Program-made: the position numbers and the translations under genes
Assembly (NCBI GenBank): GCA_001797275.1
Contig: MGOY01000040.1
Coordinates: 1 to 56,114 of the forward strand
Source: Clostridiales bacterium GWF2_38_85
GTDB lineage: Bacteria > Bacillota > Clostridia > Oscillospirales > CAG-382
Length of the DNA: 56,114 bases
Reading direction: 5' to 3'
Shown here: positions 16,807 to 27,000 of the stretch, in pieces
How the letters are laid out: the number at the start of each line of letters is the position of its first letter
How positions within the stretch are numbered: position 1 is the stretch's first letter
Notes under the pieces: generated by a model
Seen by the model: only the letters and a program-made list of their open reading frames with translations
Told to the model about the DNA's origin: nothing
Database searches by the model: none

Positions 16807-18063
16807 ATGGACAACATAGTTTATTCGGTCTGGCTTTCCGAGATATTGGGCGTTGAAAACAAAACATATACAAAGCTGATGGATAAATTCGATGATGCTT
16901 ACGGTGTTTACAGCTCTGAAGATTTCGATTCGCTACAGTTGACCGATAACACAATTAATAAGCTGAAAAACAAAGATATTTCAAAGGCTCTTAAAATACT
17001 TGATGAATGCCGCAACTGCGGTATTGATATAATAGATCGTAGTAATCCGCTGTATCCAAAAAGATTGCTGACTATAACTACTCCGCCATATATTTTATAT
17101 GTCAAAGGCAAGCTCAGAGATCTGAATGATGAAGTCTGTATAGGCGTTGTCGGCACCCGTGATATGTCCGAGGTCGGGAAAATTGCAGCTGCAAATATGG
17201 GTTACGGGCTGGCAGCAGGTGGTGCAGTTGTCGTAAGCGGACTTGCTCAGGGCATAGATTCAACTGCACATATCGGATGTATAAAGTCTGGTGGATATAC
17301 TGTTGCTGTACTTGGCTGTGGACATAATAAAACAATAAGGAAGGATAATGTCAAACTGTTTGCTAAAATTGTTGAGACAGGTGTTGTAATCAGCGAATTT
17401 TCACCCTCAACAATTGCCGCAAGATTCACATATCCACAGAGAAACAGGATAATCAGCGGTATGTCTCAGGCAACGGTTGTTGTCGAGGCAAACGACAAAA
17501 GCGGAGCACTGATAACCGCAAGATATGCGGCAAAGCAGGGGCGCTCGGTTTATGCAGTAGCAAACAATGACGGTGTGTTGGATTATTCAGGTGGTATTAC
17601 ACTGCTTGAAGAAGGAGCAAGGTTAATTCGCAATGCTGATGAGGTGTTGGAACGATTCGAATTGCTGTATCCGCATAAAATAGATAAACTGAATGCTATA
17701 AAAGCTATAAATAAATTTACTTATACTGAAACACCTGCAGCAAAAGTGAATTTAGCTCCCGAAAAGGTTAAAATCGAACAGGCTAAGCCTATACGGGTTA
17801 CAGAAAAAATAATTCAAATAAAAAAGAATCAAATAAATAAAGAAGTCGTCAAGCTGCCTCCTGAGCTTGATGACAGCGAGCTTGGAAGCTTTGAAAAAGA
17901 AGTATGCCGACAAATTTACAATAACGGCTCAATAAATACAGACGAGTTGTGTATAATACTTTCAAGCGATATCAACAAGGTAAACATGGCGCTGACAATG
18001 CTTGAAATCAGCGGATTCATAGAAGCTGCGGCTGGTGGTATGTTTCTGCCGAGCACAAATTGA
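16807..18063 (+). CDS. dprA: DNA-processing protein DprA (Smf)
   Basis: DprA loads RecA on single-stranded DNA during transformation. The 418 residues show an N-terminal helical SAM-like domain, the Rossmann core with GVVGTRDMSEVGK, VVSGLAQGIDSTAHIGC, VAVLGCG and ISEF, then QRNRIISGMSQATVVVEA and SGALITARYA, and a C-terminal winged helix (about 360-415) found in many DprA proteins. A lysine-rich linker of about 60 residues joins the domains. ATG at 16807 has no clear ribosome site; a palindrome GCCGCtacGCGGC lies about 20 bases upstream. It precedes topA, the usual Firmicute order. No other competence genes are present, so a general recombination role is possible. Confidence 0.94.
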   Translation: MDNIVYSVWLSEILGVENKTYTKLMDKFDDAYGVYSSEDFDSLQLTDNTINKLKNKDISKALKILDECRNCGIDIIDRSNPLYPKRLLTITTPPYILYVKGKLRDLNDEVCIGVVGTRDMSEVGKIAAANMGYGLAAGGAVVVSGLAQGIDSTAHIGCIKSGGYTVAVLGCGHNKTIRKDNVKLFAKIVETGVVISEFSPSTIAARFTYPQRNRIISGMSQATVVVEANDKSGALITARYAAKQGRSVYAVANNDGVLDYSGGITLLEEGARLIRNADEVLERFELLYPHKIDKLNAIKAINKFTYTETPAAKVNLAPEKVKIEQAKPIRVTEKIIQIKKNQINKEVVKLPPELDDSELGSFEKEVCRQIYNNGSINTDELCIILSSDINKVNMALTMLEISGFIEAAAGGMFLPSTN

Positions 18064-18127
18064 CGCCAATGATAAAGGACGAAACTATTTCTTATATCTG
18101 CGTTACATGAAAGGATTGGATTAATTA

Positions 18128-20374
18128 ATGAGTGTACTGGTGATTCTCGAGTCTCCCACGAAGGCACCAACAGTGAAGAACTATCTTGGAAAAGGCTATA
18201 AGGTTATGGCTTCAAAGGGACATGTCAGAGACCTTCCCAAATCAAAGTTCGGAGTAGATATAGATAATAATTTCGAACCTCAGTATATAAATATCAGAGG
18301 CAAGGGTGAGCTGATTAATCAGCTCAAAAAGGAAGCAAAATTAGCTGATGTAATTTTACTTGCAACCGACCCTGACCGCGAGGGCGAAGCAATATCCTGG
18401 CATATTGCGAATGTAATCGGGGAAAACAGAAAAAAAGTTAAACGAATTACCTTTAATGAATTAACCAAGACAGCAATAAAAGCAGCAATAAAAATACCTC
18501 GCAAAATCGATATGAATCTTGTTAATTCACAGCAGGCACGCCGTATTCTTGACAGAATTGTCGGTTATAAAATCAGCCCTCTGTTTTGGAAGAATATAAA
18601 AAGCGGACTTTCGGCAGGAAGAGTTCAATCAGTTGCGACACGACTGATAGTTGAGAGAGAACAGGAAATAAGAGCTTTTATACCCGTCGAATATTGGAAT
18701 CTGTCCGCTGTACTCCAAAATTCAAATAATGCAAAGTTAACAGCGAAATTCTATGGAACCGAAAGCAAAAAAATTGAGTTGAAAACAAAAGAAGAAACAG
18801 ATAAAGTTATAGTAGCAACCGAAAAAAGTCAATTCAAGGTCGTTTCGATAAAGAATGCTGTTAAATATAAAAAACCTGCACCGCCATTCAGCACATCTGC
18901 AATGCAGCAGGAAGCAAATAAAAAATTATCCTTCCAGTCGCAAAGGACCATGAAGGTTGCTCAGGAATTGTATGAAGGAATTTCGTTGGGTGATAAAGGC
19001 ATACAAGGTCTTATAACTTATATGCGTACTGACTCACTCCGCATATCCGATGAAGCAAGAGAAGCAGTAAAAAATTATATTACCGATATCTATGGTACGG
19101 AATATTATCCTTCTCAGCCGAATATTTACAAATCGAAAGCAAACATTCAGGATGCTCATGAAGCTATCAGACCTTCTGATGTAAAATTAACACCCGATTT
19201 GATAAAAAACAAGCTTTCACTCGACCAGTATAAATTATATAAGCTTATCTGGGAGCGTTTTGTGGCAAGTCAGATGGCAAACGCACAGTATGATACTATT
19301 ATAGCTGATATTGAATCGGCAGGCTATATATTCCGGGCAGGCGGATATACAATAAAGTTCCCCGGATATTTGGCTGCAACCCGTGATGACCTTGTTGAAG
19401 AAGATAACGGCGATGATGAGCTTCAGAAGGGTAAACTGCCAAAAATCACAGAGAACGAGATACTCAAGCTTGATGAAATACTGAAAGAACAAAAATACAC
19501 TCAACCGCCGGCACGTTATACTGAAGCGACATTTCTTAAGATGCTTGAAGAAAAAGGCATCGGCCGTCCATCGACCATAACACCTACAATAATAACAATT
19601 ATAAACCGGGGATATGTCAAACGCGAGGGAAAAACATTGTTTCCGACGCCGCTTGGTGAAATAACTACTGAGCTGATGATAAAATCTTTTCCCGACATAG
19701 TCGATTACGGGTTTACAGCAAAAATGGAAGAGGATCTCGATAAGATTGAAGAAGGAACGGAAAACTATCTGAAGGTTTTACAGAATTTTTACGATCCGTT
19801 TGCCAAAATGCTTTCGGAGGCAGAAAAGACTATAGGTGGGATCGATAAAAATTCAATAAATCCAATTGAAGAAACAGACTTGATTTGTGACAACTGCGGT
19901 GCTAAAATGATAGTAAAGACAGGCAGATACGGTAAATTCGCCGCTTGTCCGAATTATCCGCAGTGCAAGAATATAAAACCTTTAAAACACAAAGCTGAGA
20001 ATAATGAAAAAGAAGAAGTCCTTTCACCTGAAAAATGCGAAAAGTGTGGCAAGGATATGGTACTGAAAAACAGCAGATACGGTCAGTTCTATGCTTGCAA
20101 GGGATTTCCGGAATGCAAAAACACCCGACAAGTGCCTCGTGATACCGGTGCAATATGTCCGCTTTGCGGTAAAAGGATTCTTATAAAGCAGGGGAAATCG
20201 AAAACACTCTTTTACAGCTGTGAGGGTTATCCCGACTGCAAATTTTCAGTCTGGGATCAGCCGCTGAGTGACAAGTGCCCTAAATGCGACGGATTGCTTC
20301 TGAAATCAAAGAAAAAGAAAATAATTTACTGTAACGACAACAAATGCGGTTACAGTGAAAAGATAGAAGAATAA
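18128..20374 (+). CDS. topA: DNA topoisomerase I
   Basis: Type IA topoisomerase that relaxes negative supercoils. TOPRIM signatures are VILESPTKAPTVKNYLG with DPDREGEAISWH for magnesium; the catalytic tyrosine is Y298 in GLITYMRTDS. After the core (to about 570) come four zinc-ribbon modules: CDNCGAK, CEKCGKD, CPLCGKR and CPKCDGL, each with a second cysteine pair or equivalent. The last has CNDNKCGY. Length 748 is slightly above the Bacillus enzyme owing to these modules. AAAGGA precedes ATG. The nudix gene starts within 10 bases of its stop, so topA is cotranscribed downstream. Confidence 0.97.
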   Translation: MSVLVILESPTKAPTVKNYLGKGYKVMASKGHVRDLPKSKFGVDIDNNFEPQYINIRGKGELINQLKKEAKLADVILLATDPDREGEAISWHIANVIGENRKKVKRITFNELTKTAIKAAIKIPRKIDMNLVNSQQARRILDRIVGYKISPLFWKNIKSGLSAGRVQSVATRLIVEREQEIRAFIPVEYWNLSAVLQNSNNAKLTAKFYGTESKKIELKTKEETDKVIVATEKSQFKVVSIKNAVKYKKPAPPFSTSAMQQEANKKLSFQSQRTMKVAQELYEGISLGDKGIQGLITYMRTDSLRISDEAREAVKNYITDIYGTEYYPSQPNIYKSKANIQDAHEAIRPSDVKLTPDLIKNKLSLDQYKLYKLIWERFVASQMANAQYDTIIADIESAGYIFRAGGYTIKFPGYLAATRDDLVEEDNGDDELQKGKLPKITENEILKLDEILKEQKYTQPPARYTEATFLKMLEEKGIGRPSTITPTIITIINRGYVKREGKTLFPTPLGEITTELMIKSFPDIVDYGFTAKMEEDLDKIEEGTENYLKVLQNFYDPFAKMLSEAEKTIGGIDKNSINPIEETDLICDNCGAKMIVKTGRYGKFAACPNYPQCKNIKPLKHKAENNEKEEVLSPEKCEKCGKDMVLKNSRYGQFYACKGFPECKNTRQVPRDTGAICPLCGKRILIKQGKSKTLFYSCEGYPDCKFSVWDQPLSDKCPKCDGLLLKSKKKKIIYCNDNKCGYSEKIEE

Positions 20375-20383
20375 TTGAGTATT

Positions 20384-20854
20384 ATGAATGATTATATATA
20401 TGAAATTCGGAAACTTATCGGTCATAGCACATTGATGTGTACAGCATGTGGAGTTATTATCGAGAATGAAAACAATGAAATACTCCTGCAGAAAAGAGCG
20501 GACAATAAAAAATGGGGATTACCGGGCGGTTCGATGAATATCGGCGAAAAATTCGTTGAAAATGCAAGGAGAGAGGTCTTTGAAGAAACAGGATTAATTG
20601 TTGATAATTTAACGTTATTCGGGATATTTTCAGGGGAAGACAGGATAATTGAATACCCAAACAAGGATGTATGTTATGTTACAGATATAATTTTTCGCAC
20701 AAAAACATATAAGGGTGAATTGCTTCAAAAAACTGATGAAACAGAGGCTCATAAATTTTTTAGCAAGAATAGGCTTCCCGATAATATAAGTGTGTTTGAT
20801 TTTAAAATAATAAAATTGTGGAAAAAAGGTTGTAAAGAAATTGTTGTTGATTGA
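20384..20854 (+). CDS. Nudix hydrolase
   Basis: A pyrophosphohydrolase of the Nudix superfamily; substrates may be damaged nucleotides or nucleotide sugars. The Nudix box is complete: GSMNIGEKFVENARREVFEETGL spans the G-x5-E-x7-REUxEExG pattern. The preceding NKKWGLPGG and MCTACGVIIENENNEILLQKR are typical of the group. ATG at 20384 is preferred over TTG at 20375, directly after the topA stop. 156 residues is a usual single-domain length. It lies between topA and plsX in the same direction, an unusual place, so it may be a local addition. Substrate not predictable. Confidence 0.88.
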   Translation: MNDYIYEIRKLIGHSTLMCTACGVIIENENNEILLQKRADNKKWGLPGGSMNIGEKFVENARREVFEETGLIVDNLTLFGIFSGEDRIIEYPNKDVCYVTDIIFRTKTYKGELLQKTDETEAHKFFSKNRLPDNISVFDFKIIKLWKKGCKEIVVD

Positions 20855-20869
20855 AGGGAGGTTGTTACG

Positions 20870-21955
20870 GTGATAAAACCAAGAATAATCGTTGACGCTA
20901 TGAGCGGAGACAATGCACCGGCAGCAATTATAGAAGGTGCGATTGCCGGAGCTGTTCAATATGAAACTGATTTGATTTTAGTCGGTGATGTTGATATTAT
21001 AAAATCAAGAATAGATGAACAGCAAAAAAAATACAATAATATCAATCAGGACAAGATGCCGGATATAATTATAAAACAGTCTTTATCTGTTGTTTCAATG
21101 GAGGACGATCCTTCTGTTGTAATGAAGGAAAAAGAAGACTCCTCTCTTGCGATTGCTATGAGTCTGCTTAAAGAAGGTGCAGGTGATGCACTTGTCAGTG
21201 CAGGTAATACCGGAGCAGTATTCACAGCTGCGACACTTGTTTTGAGAAGAATAAAAGGTGTACGCCGTGCAGCACTCGCTGCGATTATACCGCTTGATAA
21301 TCCGTTTTTATTACTTGATTCGGGTGCAAATACCGATGTCCAACCCGAAATGCTCGAACAGTTTGCGCAAATGGGTTCGTTTTATGCCGAGCGTGTTATG
21401 GGAATTGAAAAACCGCGGATAGGATTAATAAACAATGGTATTGAACCACATAAAGGAACAGAGCTTCAGCAGGATACGTATAAGCTGTTGAAAAAAACAG
21501 AAATAAATTTTGTCGGCAATATTGAGACACGTGATCTGCCCGCAAATATATGCGATGTTGCAGTCGCAGACGGATTTACCGGCAATATTGTCCTTAAGCT
21601 TATTGAGGGCATGGGCGGGTTTATGTTAAGAAAGTTGAAACAACTTTTTTATTCGAACAACATGACAAAGTTTGCTGCGGTACTTACACAAAAGCAGCTT
21701 GATGAATTAAAACGTTCGGTAGACCACAGAGAGCATGGCGGAGCGGTTTTACTCGGTATTGCCAAGCCCGTTATTAAGGCACATGGCAGCTCAGACGCTT
21801 ACAGCATAACAAGAACAATAAAACAGGCATCAGATTATGCGAAAGGTCAGGTTATCGAAGCACTGACAGAAGAGTTCTCAAAGAAGAAATTTGCCCGTAT
21901 ACGCAGCTTCTTTGACGTAAAGGACGAAAAACATATTAATCCAAACGTGGATTAA
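20870..21955 (+). CDS. plsX: Phosphate acyltransferase PlsX
   Basis: PlsX makes acyl-phosphate from acyl-ACP for phospholipid synthesis by PlsY. The 361 residues contain IIVDAMSGDNAP at the start, DALVSAGNTGAVF, PLLDSGAN-like LLLDSGAN, VADGFTGNIVLKL and GGAVLLGI, all family motifs. The start is GTG at 20870 behind GGGAGG. In Firmicutes plsX is normally followed by fabD/fabG or acpP and then rnc; here acpP is missing and rnc follows directly after about 100 bases. That gap contains a GTTTTATGC / GCATAAAAC inverted repeat. Peripheral membrane location is known for the family. Confidence 0.95.
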   Translation: MIKPRIIVDAMSGDNAPAAIIEGAIAGAVQYETDLILVGDVDIIKSRIDEQQKKYNNINQDKMPDIIIKQSLSVVSMEDDPSVVMKEKEDSSLAIAMSLLKEGAGDALVSAGNTGAVFTAATLVLRRIKGVRRAALAAIIPLDNPFLLLDSGANTDVQPEMLEQFAQMGSFYAERVMGIEKPRIGLINNGIEPHKGTELQQDTYKLLKKTEINFVGNIETRDLPANICDVAVADGFTGNIVLKLIEGMGGFMLRKLKQLFYSNNMTKFAAVLTQKQLDELKRSVDHREHGGAVLLGIAKPVIKAHGSSDAYSITRTIKQASDYAKGQVIEALTEEFSKKKFARIRSFFDVKDEKHINPNVD

Positions 21956-22059
21956 TATGTTAACGAGTTTTATGCTTTTCAGCATGCTGTGTTAATGAAA
22001 TTCGGCTGTACTGAACCGCATAAAACATCGATTCTCGATTGAAAGGTTGGTTAAAGATT

Positions 22060-22782
22060 GTGTCAGCGATGATTGAGCCGCTTCCTCTTGAATTTCTTGA
22101 GGAAATTGTAGGCTATAAATTCAAAGAAAAAAAGTATATACTTACCGCACTCACTCATTCTTCATATATAAACGAAGCAAAAGCTCATGGCATAAAGTCG
22201 AAGGATAACGAAAGAATGGAGTTTCTCGGCGATTCTGTGCTGTCGATTGTTGTTACCGACTACCTGTTCAGAAATTGTAGGAGTATGGACGAAGGTGGGC
22301 TTACCAGAATGCGTGCTGCAATTGTCTGTGAGGATTCACTTGCCGAAAAAGCCGCAACAATAAAGCTGGGCGAATTCATGCTCATGGGACATGGTGAGGT
22401 TATCAACGATGGCAGAAACCGCAAGAGTATAATCGCAGATGCATTCGAAGCTGTTATTGCTGCAATATATATTGATGGCGGAATTGTGGAAGCATCAAAA
22501 TTCCTATTGCCGTTTGTTGTTGAGAACGTAAATTTACTTAAGAAAAAGACCTGCGAGGATTTCAAATCACTTCTCCAGCGCTTTGCTCAGCAGAGCCATG
22601 AAGAGGTGCTTGAATATGAGATGGTTGAGGAAAGCGGACCGCCGCATGAAAGACAATACACTTTCAATGTCAAGCTTAATAATAACATTGTCGGCGTCGG
22701 GGCAGGTCGTTCGAAAAGACAAGCAGAACAGAACGCAGCATTTGAAGCGTTAAAGCTGTTCGATGCATTACCCGAAGAATGA
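22060..22782 (+). CDS. rnc: Ribonuclease III
   Basis: RNase III cleaves double-stranded RNA in rRNA precursors and mRNAs. The catalytic domain has the signature NERMEFLGDSVL and the second acidic site ADAFEAVIAAIYID; a double-stranded RNA binding domain covers the last 70 residues (FKSLLQRFAQQSH, GAGRSKRQAEQNAAFEAL). I choose GTG at 22060 (240 residues) because GAAAGGTTGG lies nine bases upstream; ATG at 22069 is an alternative and a TTG at 22039 would run through the ribosome site. Its TGA overlaps the ATG of the radical SAM gene, and smc lies further downstream, the classic rnc-smc neighbourhood. Confidence 0.95.
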   Translation: MSAMIEPLPLEFLEEIVGYKFKEKKYILTALTHSSYINEAKAHGIKSKDNERMEFLGDSVLSIVVTDYLFRNCRSMDEGGLTRMRAAIVCEDSLAEKAATIKLGEFMLMGHGEVINDGRNRKSIIADAFEAVIAAIYIDGGIVEASKFLLPFVVENVNLLKKKTCEDFKSLLQRFAQQSHEEVLEYEMVEESGPPHERQYTFNVKLNNNIVGVGAGRSKRQAEQNAAFEALKLFDALPEE

Positions 22783-23801
22783 AGAAACATATCAATATAC
22801 CCTATTTTGTACCGCACGAAGGTTGTGGTCATTCCTGTGTTTTTTGCTCACAAGAAAAAATTACTGGAAAAGAATGCAAAACAAATTCCAATATTGAAGA
22901 AAAACAGCAGTTTTTCGATACTGTTGAAACAACTCTTGCAACTGTGTCAACTGATACAACTACCGAAATTGCCTTCTTTGGCGGCAGCTTCACCGGTATA
23001 GAAGAACCTAGGATGATAATGCTGCTCGAATGGGCATACAGCTTTGTAAAATCAGGCAGAGTTTCGGGGATCAGATTGTCAACACGACCGGATTATATAA
23101 ACGAACATAAGTTAAATATACTTCAAAAATACGGTGTAACAGCAGTCGAACTCGGTGTTCAGAATATGAATGATGCTGTGCTTACAGCATCAAAACGGGG
23201 ACATACCGCCGATGATACTCGAAAAGCGGCAAAACTGATAATTGACTATGGATTTACGTTCGGCGGTCAAATGATGCTCGGACTGCCGTTATCGACAGCT
23301 GACGATGAGGTTTATACCGCAGAGCAGATTGTGGAAATGGGAGCGGACAATACCCGGATTTATCCGATTCTTGTGCTTGTAGGAACCGAGCTTCACAGAA
23401 TGCGTCTGGCAGTTAAATATGAGCCGCCTGCGTTTGATGAGTTGGTTGACAGAGGTGCAAAGTGCTTGGAGGTGTTTCTGAAAGGCGGAGTAAAACCTCT
23501 GCGAATAGGACTTCAGGCAAGTGATGAAATCAACAGCTACAGAGAATATAACCCTGCATACGGTGAGCTTGTATGGAACAGGCTGTATCTCTGCAGGATG
23601 ATTAATTTGATTGAGAGCGGCGGTATAACCGACAGTGTCGTGTTTACGGTCAATTCGGCGGATATATCAAAAGCTGTCGGGCAGAAGAGAAAGAACATCA
23701 ATTATTTAGTTGATAAATATAAATTCAGAAGCGTTAAAATTATAAGCGATAATACGCTTGCAAACGGTGATATTATTAAAACGGCAACTATATTAAACTA
23801 A
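22779..23801 (+). CDS. Radical SAM protein of the Elp3-like group
   Basis: The 340 residues begin with a radical SAM cluster motif, CGHSCVFC (C-x3-C-x2-C), and continue with FFGGSFTGI, RLSTRPDYI, VELGVQNMND and GGQMMLGLP, typical of the Elp3/HemN-type TIM barrel. There is no acetyltransferase domain as in true Elp3. The gene is commonly found between rnc and smc in Clostridia, but its reaction is not established. ATG overlaps the rnc stop. The last residues, TILN, and the TAA stop are encoded by the left end of family 1 repeat copy B, so the original C terminus may have been slightly altered. Family placement secure; function unknown. Confidence 0.87.
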   Translation: MKKHINIPYFVPHEGCGHSCVFCSQEKITGKECKTNSNIEEKQQFFDTVETTLATVSTDTTTEIAFFGGSFTGIEEPRMIMLLEWAYSFVKSGRVSGIRLSTRPDYINEHKLNILQKYGVTAVELGVQNMNDAVLTASKRGHTADDTRKAAKLIIDYGFTFGGQMMLGLPLSTADDEVYTAEQIVEMGADNTRIYPILVLVGTELHRMRLAVKYEPPAFDELVDRGAKCLEVFLKGGVKPLRIGLQASDEINSYREYNPAYGELVWNRLYLCRMINLIESGGITDSVVFTVNSADISKAVGQKRKNINYLVDKYKFRSVKIISDNTLANGDIIKTATILN

Positions 23802-23893
23802 CAAATGAATTGTGATTTTATTAATTTGAAAAAAGCCAAAAAGTATAGGCATTTTTCAAATTGCTGTAGTAATTCACTTATTAGTTTTATATA
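23789..23893. repeat. Family 1 palindromic repeat, copy B (supplies a stop codon)
   Basis: Left end TATATTAAACTAACAAATGA, right end CACTTATTAGTTTTATATA. The left end is inside the radical SAM gene: ATA TTA AAC TAA gives its last codons and stop. Interior arms TTTGAAAAAAGCC and GGCATTTTTCAAA pair. A family 2 copy abuts it on the right. Confidence 0.87.
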
Positions 23894-23980
23894 AATAATA
23901 CTTATTTATATGATGTCAAAAAGTCCATAAGTCAAAGACTTTTCGATATCATGTATTGAATATTTAATTGCTACATTAAT
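23894..23980. repeat. Family 2 palindromic repeat, copy A
   Basis: AATAATACTTATTTATATGA through TATTTAATTGCTACATTAAT; nearly identical along its length to 50313-50400. An interior stem pairs ATGATGTCAAAAAGTC with GACTTTTCGATATCAT, with slight mismatches. The left terminal repeat is missing, as if family 1 had been inserted into or next to it. Confidence 0.8.
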
Positions 23981-24016
23981 GAGCTGAAATAATAATTAAA
24001 TCTACGGAAAGGAAGT

Positions 24017-27000
24017 TTGTTTGTTGCAATTAATTATGTGACGAGCGAACATTTTTGTAAATTGAAGTTAAAAGCGGTTGAAATGCATGGTTTTAAATCC
24101 TTCCCCAATAAAACAAAAATTGAATTCGGTGACGGTATAACCGCTATTATCGGGCCTAACGGAAGCGGCAAGTCAAATGTTTCGGATGCTGTTCGTTGGG
24201 TGCTTGGTGAAATGTCGATGAAAAGTCTGAGAGGAAACCGTATGGAGGATATTATCTTCAACGGTGCGGCAGGCTTTTCTCCTTCAGGTGCGTCAAGTGT
24301 CTCATTGATTCTTGACACCTCCGAGGAATATAGTGCAAGCAGTTTGAATGAAGCTGAGGAAGTCAAGAAAGACAAGGTTGCTTTGCTCGAAGATGCACCT
24401 GAAATATCAATTACAAGAAAATATTACAGAAACAGCGACAGCGAATATTATATAAACAAAAAGCAAGTCAGATTGAAGGATATCTATGAGTTGTTCTATG
24501 ATACCGGTATCGGCAGAGAGGGCTATTCTGTTATCGGTCAGGGTAAAATCAGTGAGGTGCTTTCGCAAAAAGATGAAGACAGAAGAAGCATCTTTGAGGA
24601 AGCCGCCGGAATATCAAAATACAGATACAAAAAGCTCGAAGCTGAACGTAAACTGAAGGACACCGAAAACAACTTAGTCAGAATCAACGATATAGTCGGC
24701 GAAATATCCTCCCGAATCGGACCTTTGCAAAAAGAAGCCGAGAATGCAAAGAAATATCTTATACTGAGCGAAGAGAAAAAGGGCCTCGAACTGACATTGT
24801 GGCTTGAAAAAGTCGATAAGCTGCGTGAGAAGCTGTCGGAAAACGAAATTGCGAAGGCTGCGACAAAGCAGAAAAGCGAACAGTTGAATGCTGACCTCGC
24901 ATCGCTTGAAAAGGAGCTTGATGCAAGCATACAGGACACCTATGAGATGTCTCGCCAGACCTCAGAAAATGAACGCAAGACTGCTGAAATCAAACAGTCG
25001 GTCAGCTCGCTTGACGGCGAAAAAGCAGTGCTTGAAAACGAAATTTCTCATCTGAATCGCATTATCGAAGAAAACAAAGAATCGGCAGAAACCGCAGCAA
25101 GCGAAGAAAAAAATATAGCTTCAAATATATATACCGTAACTGAAAAGTATAATGTTCTAAAATCAGAATTAGAGCGAAAGCAAAAAGAATACGAAGGTTT
25201 ACATAATAAATACTCAACCGAGAAATCGGTTCTTGCCGAATCGGTTACAAATTACAACCGACTCATCCAAGATAAACAAAGCAAGTCGGATGAGCTGTCA
25301 AAACAGAAAATAACACTTGCAACAAAAACTGCTCAGAAAGCTGCTTTTGGTGACAGAATAGCAGCATTGACAGCCGAAATTGATACATCAGAGCAGAAAT
25401 GTGAGCTTCTCGAAAGGAGCCTGAAGGAAACAGGTGAGAAGGCTGACAATACAAAGTCAGCAGCAGATGATCTCCGTAAAGAATGCGACAATGAGTCTGA
25501 AGAAATAACAAAGCTCAAAAAATCGGTTGACATAATTGAAACAACTGTCAACGAAAAACGCTTTGTAATGGCGGGCAAGGAACAAAAAAGGGACAGCCTT
25601 GAAAGATTAGAGCAGCTATTTGAAGGTTATTCAGACAGCGTCAAGACACTGCTGACAGCTTCGAAGAATTTTGAGCTGAAATGCAGGGTTTACGGTACTG
25701 TTTCATCGGTCATCAACACCGACAGTGAGTTCGTTGTCGCACTTGAATGCGCTCTTGGTGCAGCAGTGCAGTATGTTATTGTTGGCGACGAAGACGATGC
25801 AAAGCAGTGTATAAACTATCTTAAACAACATAATTCCGGCAGAGCGACCTTTTTGCCGCTGACAACAGTTAAAGGCTCGCTTGCCGATACATCAAAAATC
25901 AAAAAGCTACCCGGGTTTATCGGACTTGCGTCGGAGATAATATCTACCGATGAGAAATTCAGGGTTATTGCAAACGATTTACTCGGAAGAACCGTTATCG
26001 CCGATAATATCGACAATGCAGCCAATCTCGCTCGTGCCTGTGATTACAGAATAAAAATCGTTACCAAAGACGGTCAGGTCATACATGCCGGCGGACATTT
26101 CACCGGTGGTTCAGAGATGAAACGCACCGGTATATTGACGCGTGCACTTGATATAGAAAAACTTAATGAAGAAATAAAGCTGCTTAATGAAAAGTTGCTC
26201 GATGACCAGGTAAAGCAGAACAGCATTGAACGTGAAATTCAAAAAAAGAAACAGCTGCTTTCAGAGAAGTTAACATCATTATCCGAGCTTGAGAAAACCG
26301 CAGCAGCACAGAACAGCGAATATGTTATCGCAGCAGCAACCATTGCGGAAGAAAGAAAGCGTAATGAACAGCTGAACGAAAATCTAAACACACTTGTCAC
26401 TGATGGGCAGACAGGCAATTCTGAACTTGAGGAGCTTACTGCATCGGTAATGAAGCTTGAAGCTGAAATTACCGATATAGACAGAAAAATTGAAGCAGCA
26501 AAAGTTGAAAGTGACAAGCGTGATGAGGCTGACAGAGCATTACTTGATGATATCAACAATCGAAGATTTGAGCTTGCCCATATAAAAAACGAGCTTGAAA
26601 AAAATTACGACAATATAAAAGGACTTGAAGCATCAAAAGAAGCTGTCAGGGAAAAAATAAAACAAAGTAATAATGCTGCAATCGAAGCAGAAATAAAAAT
26701 AATTGACACGAAGGCAAGAATTGATGAAATCGAAGCGACTAAATCAAGTGTTGAATCCGAAACAGTAAAAATCAACGAACAGCTTAAGCAGCTTATTATA
26801 AAGCAGGAGAAAAAGCAGGAGCAGATAAATAATTTGCGTCATCAAAGCAAAAAGCTGTCTGTCGATAAAGATGAAGCGTTCCGCGAATACACAAACATTG
26901 CGTCAAAGGATGAAACCTGGAACAGTGAGTATGAGCAGATATTGTCGAAGCTTTGGGATGAATATGAGATGTCCTATTCGCAAGCAAACGAGTTCAGGTT

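Noticed and set aside
24034-24375. Minus-strand frames in smc
   Set aside because: The smc frame is continuous with all motifs; the opposite frames are rich in Ser/Leu/Phe as expected for complementary readings of Glu/Lys-rich coiled coils.
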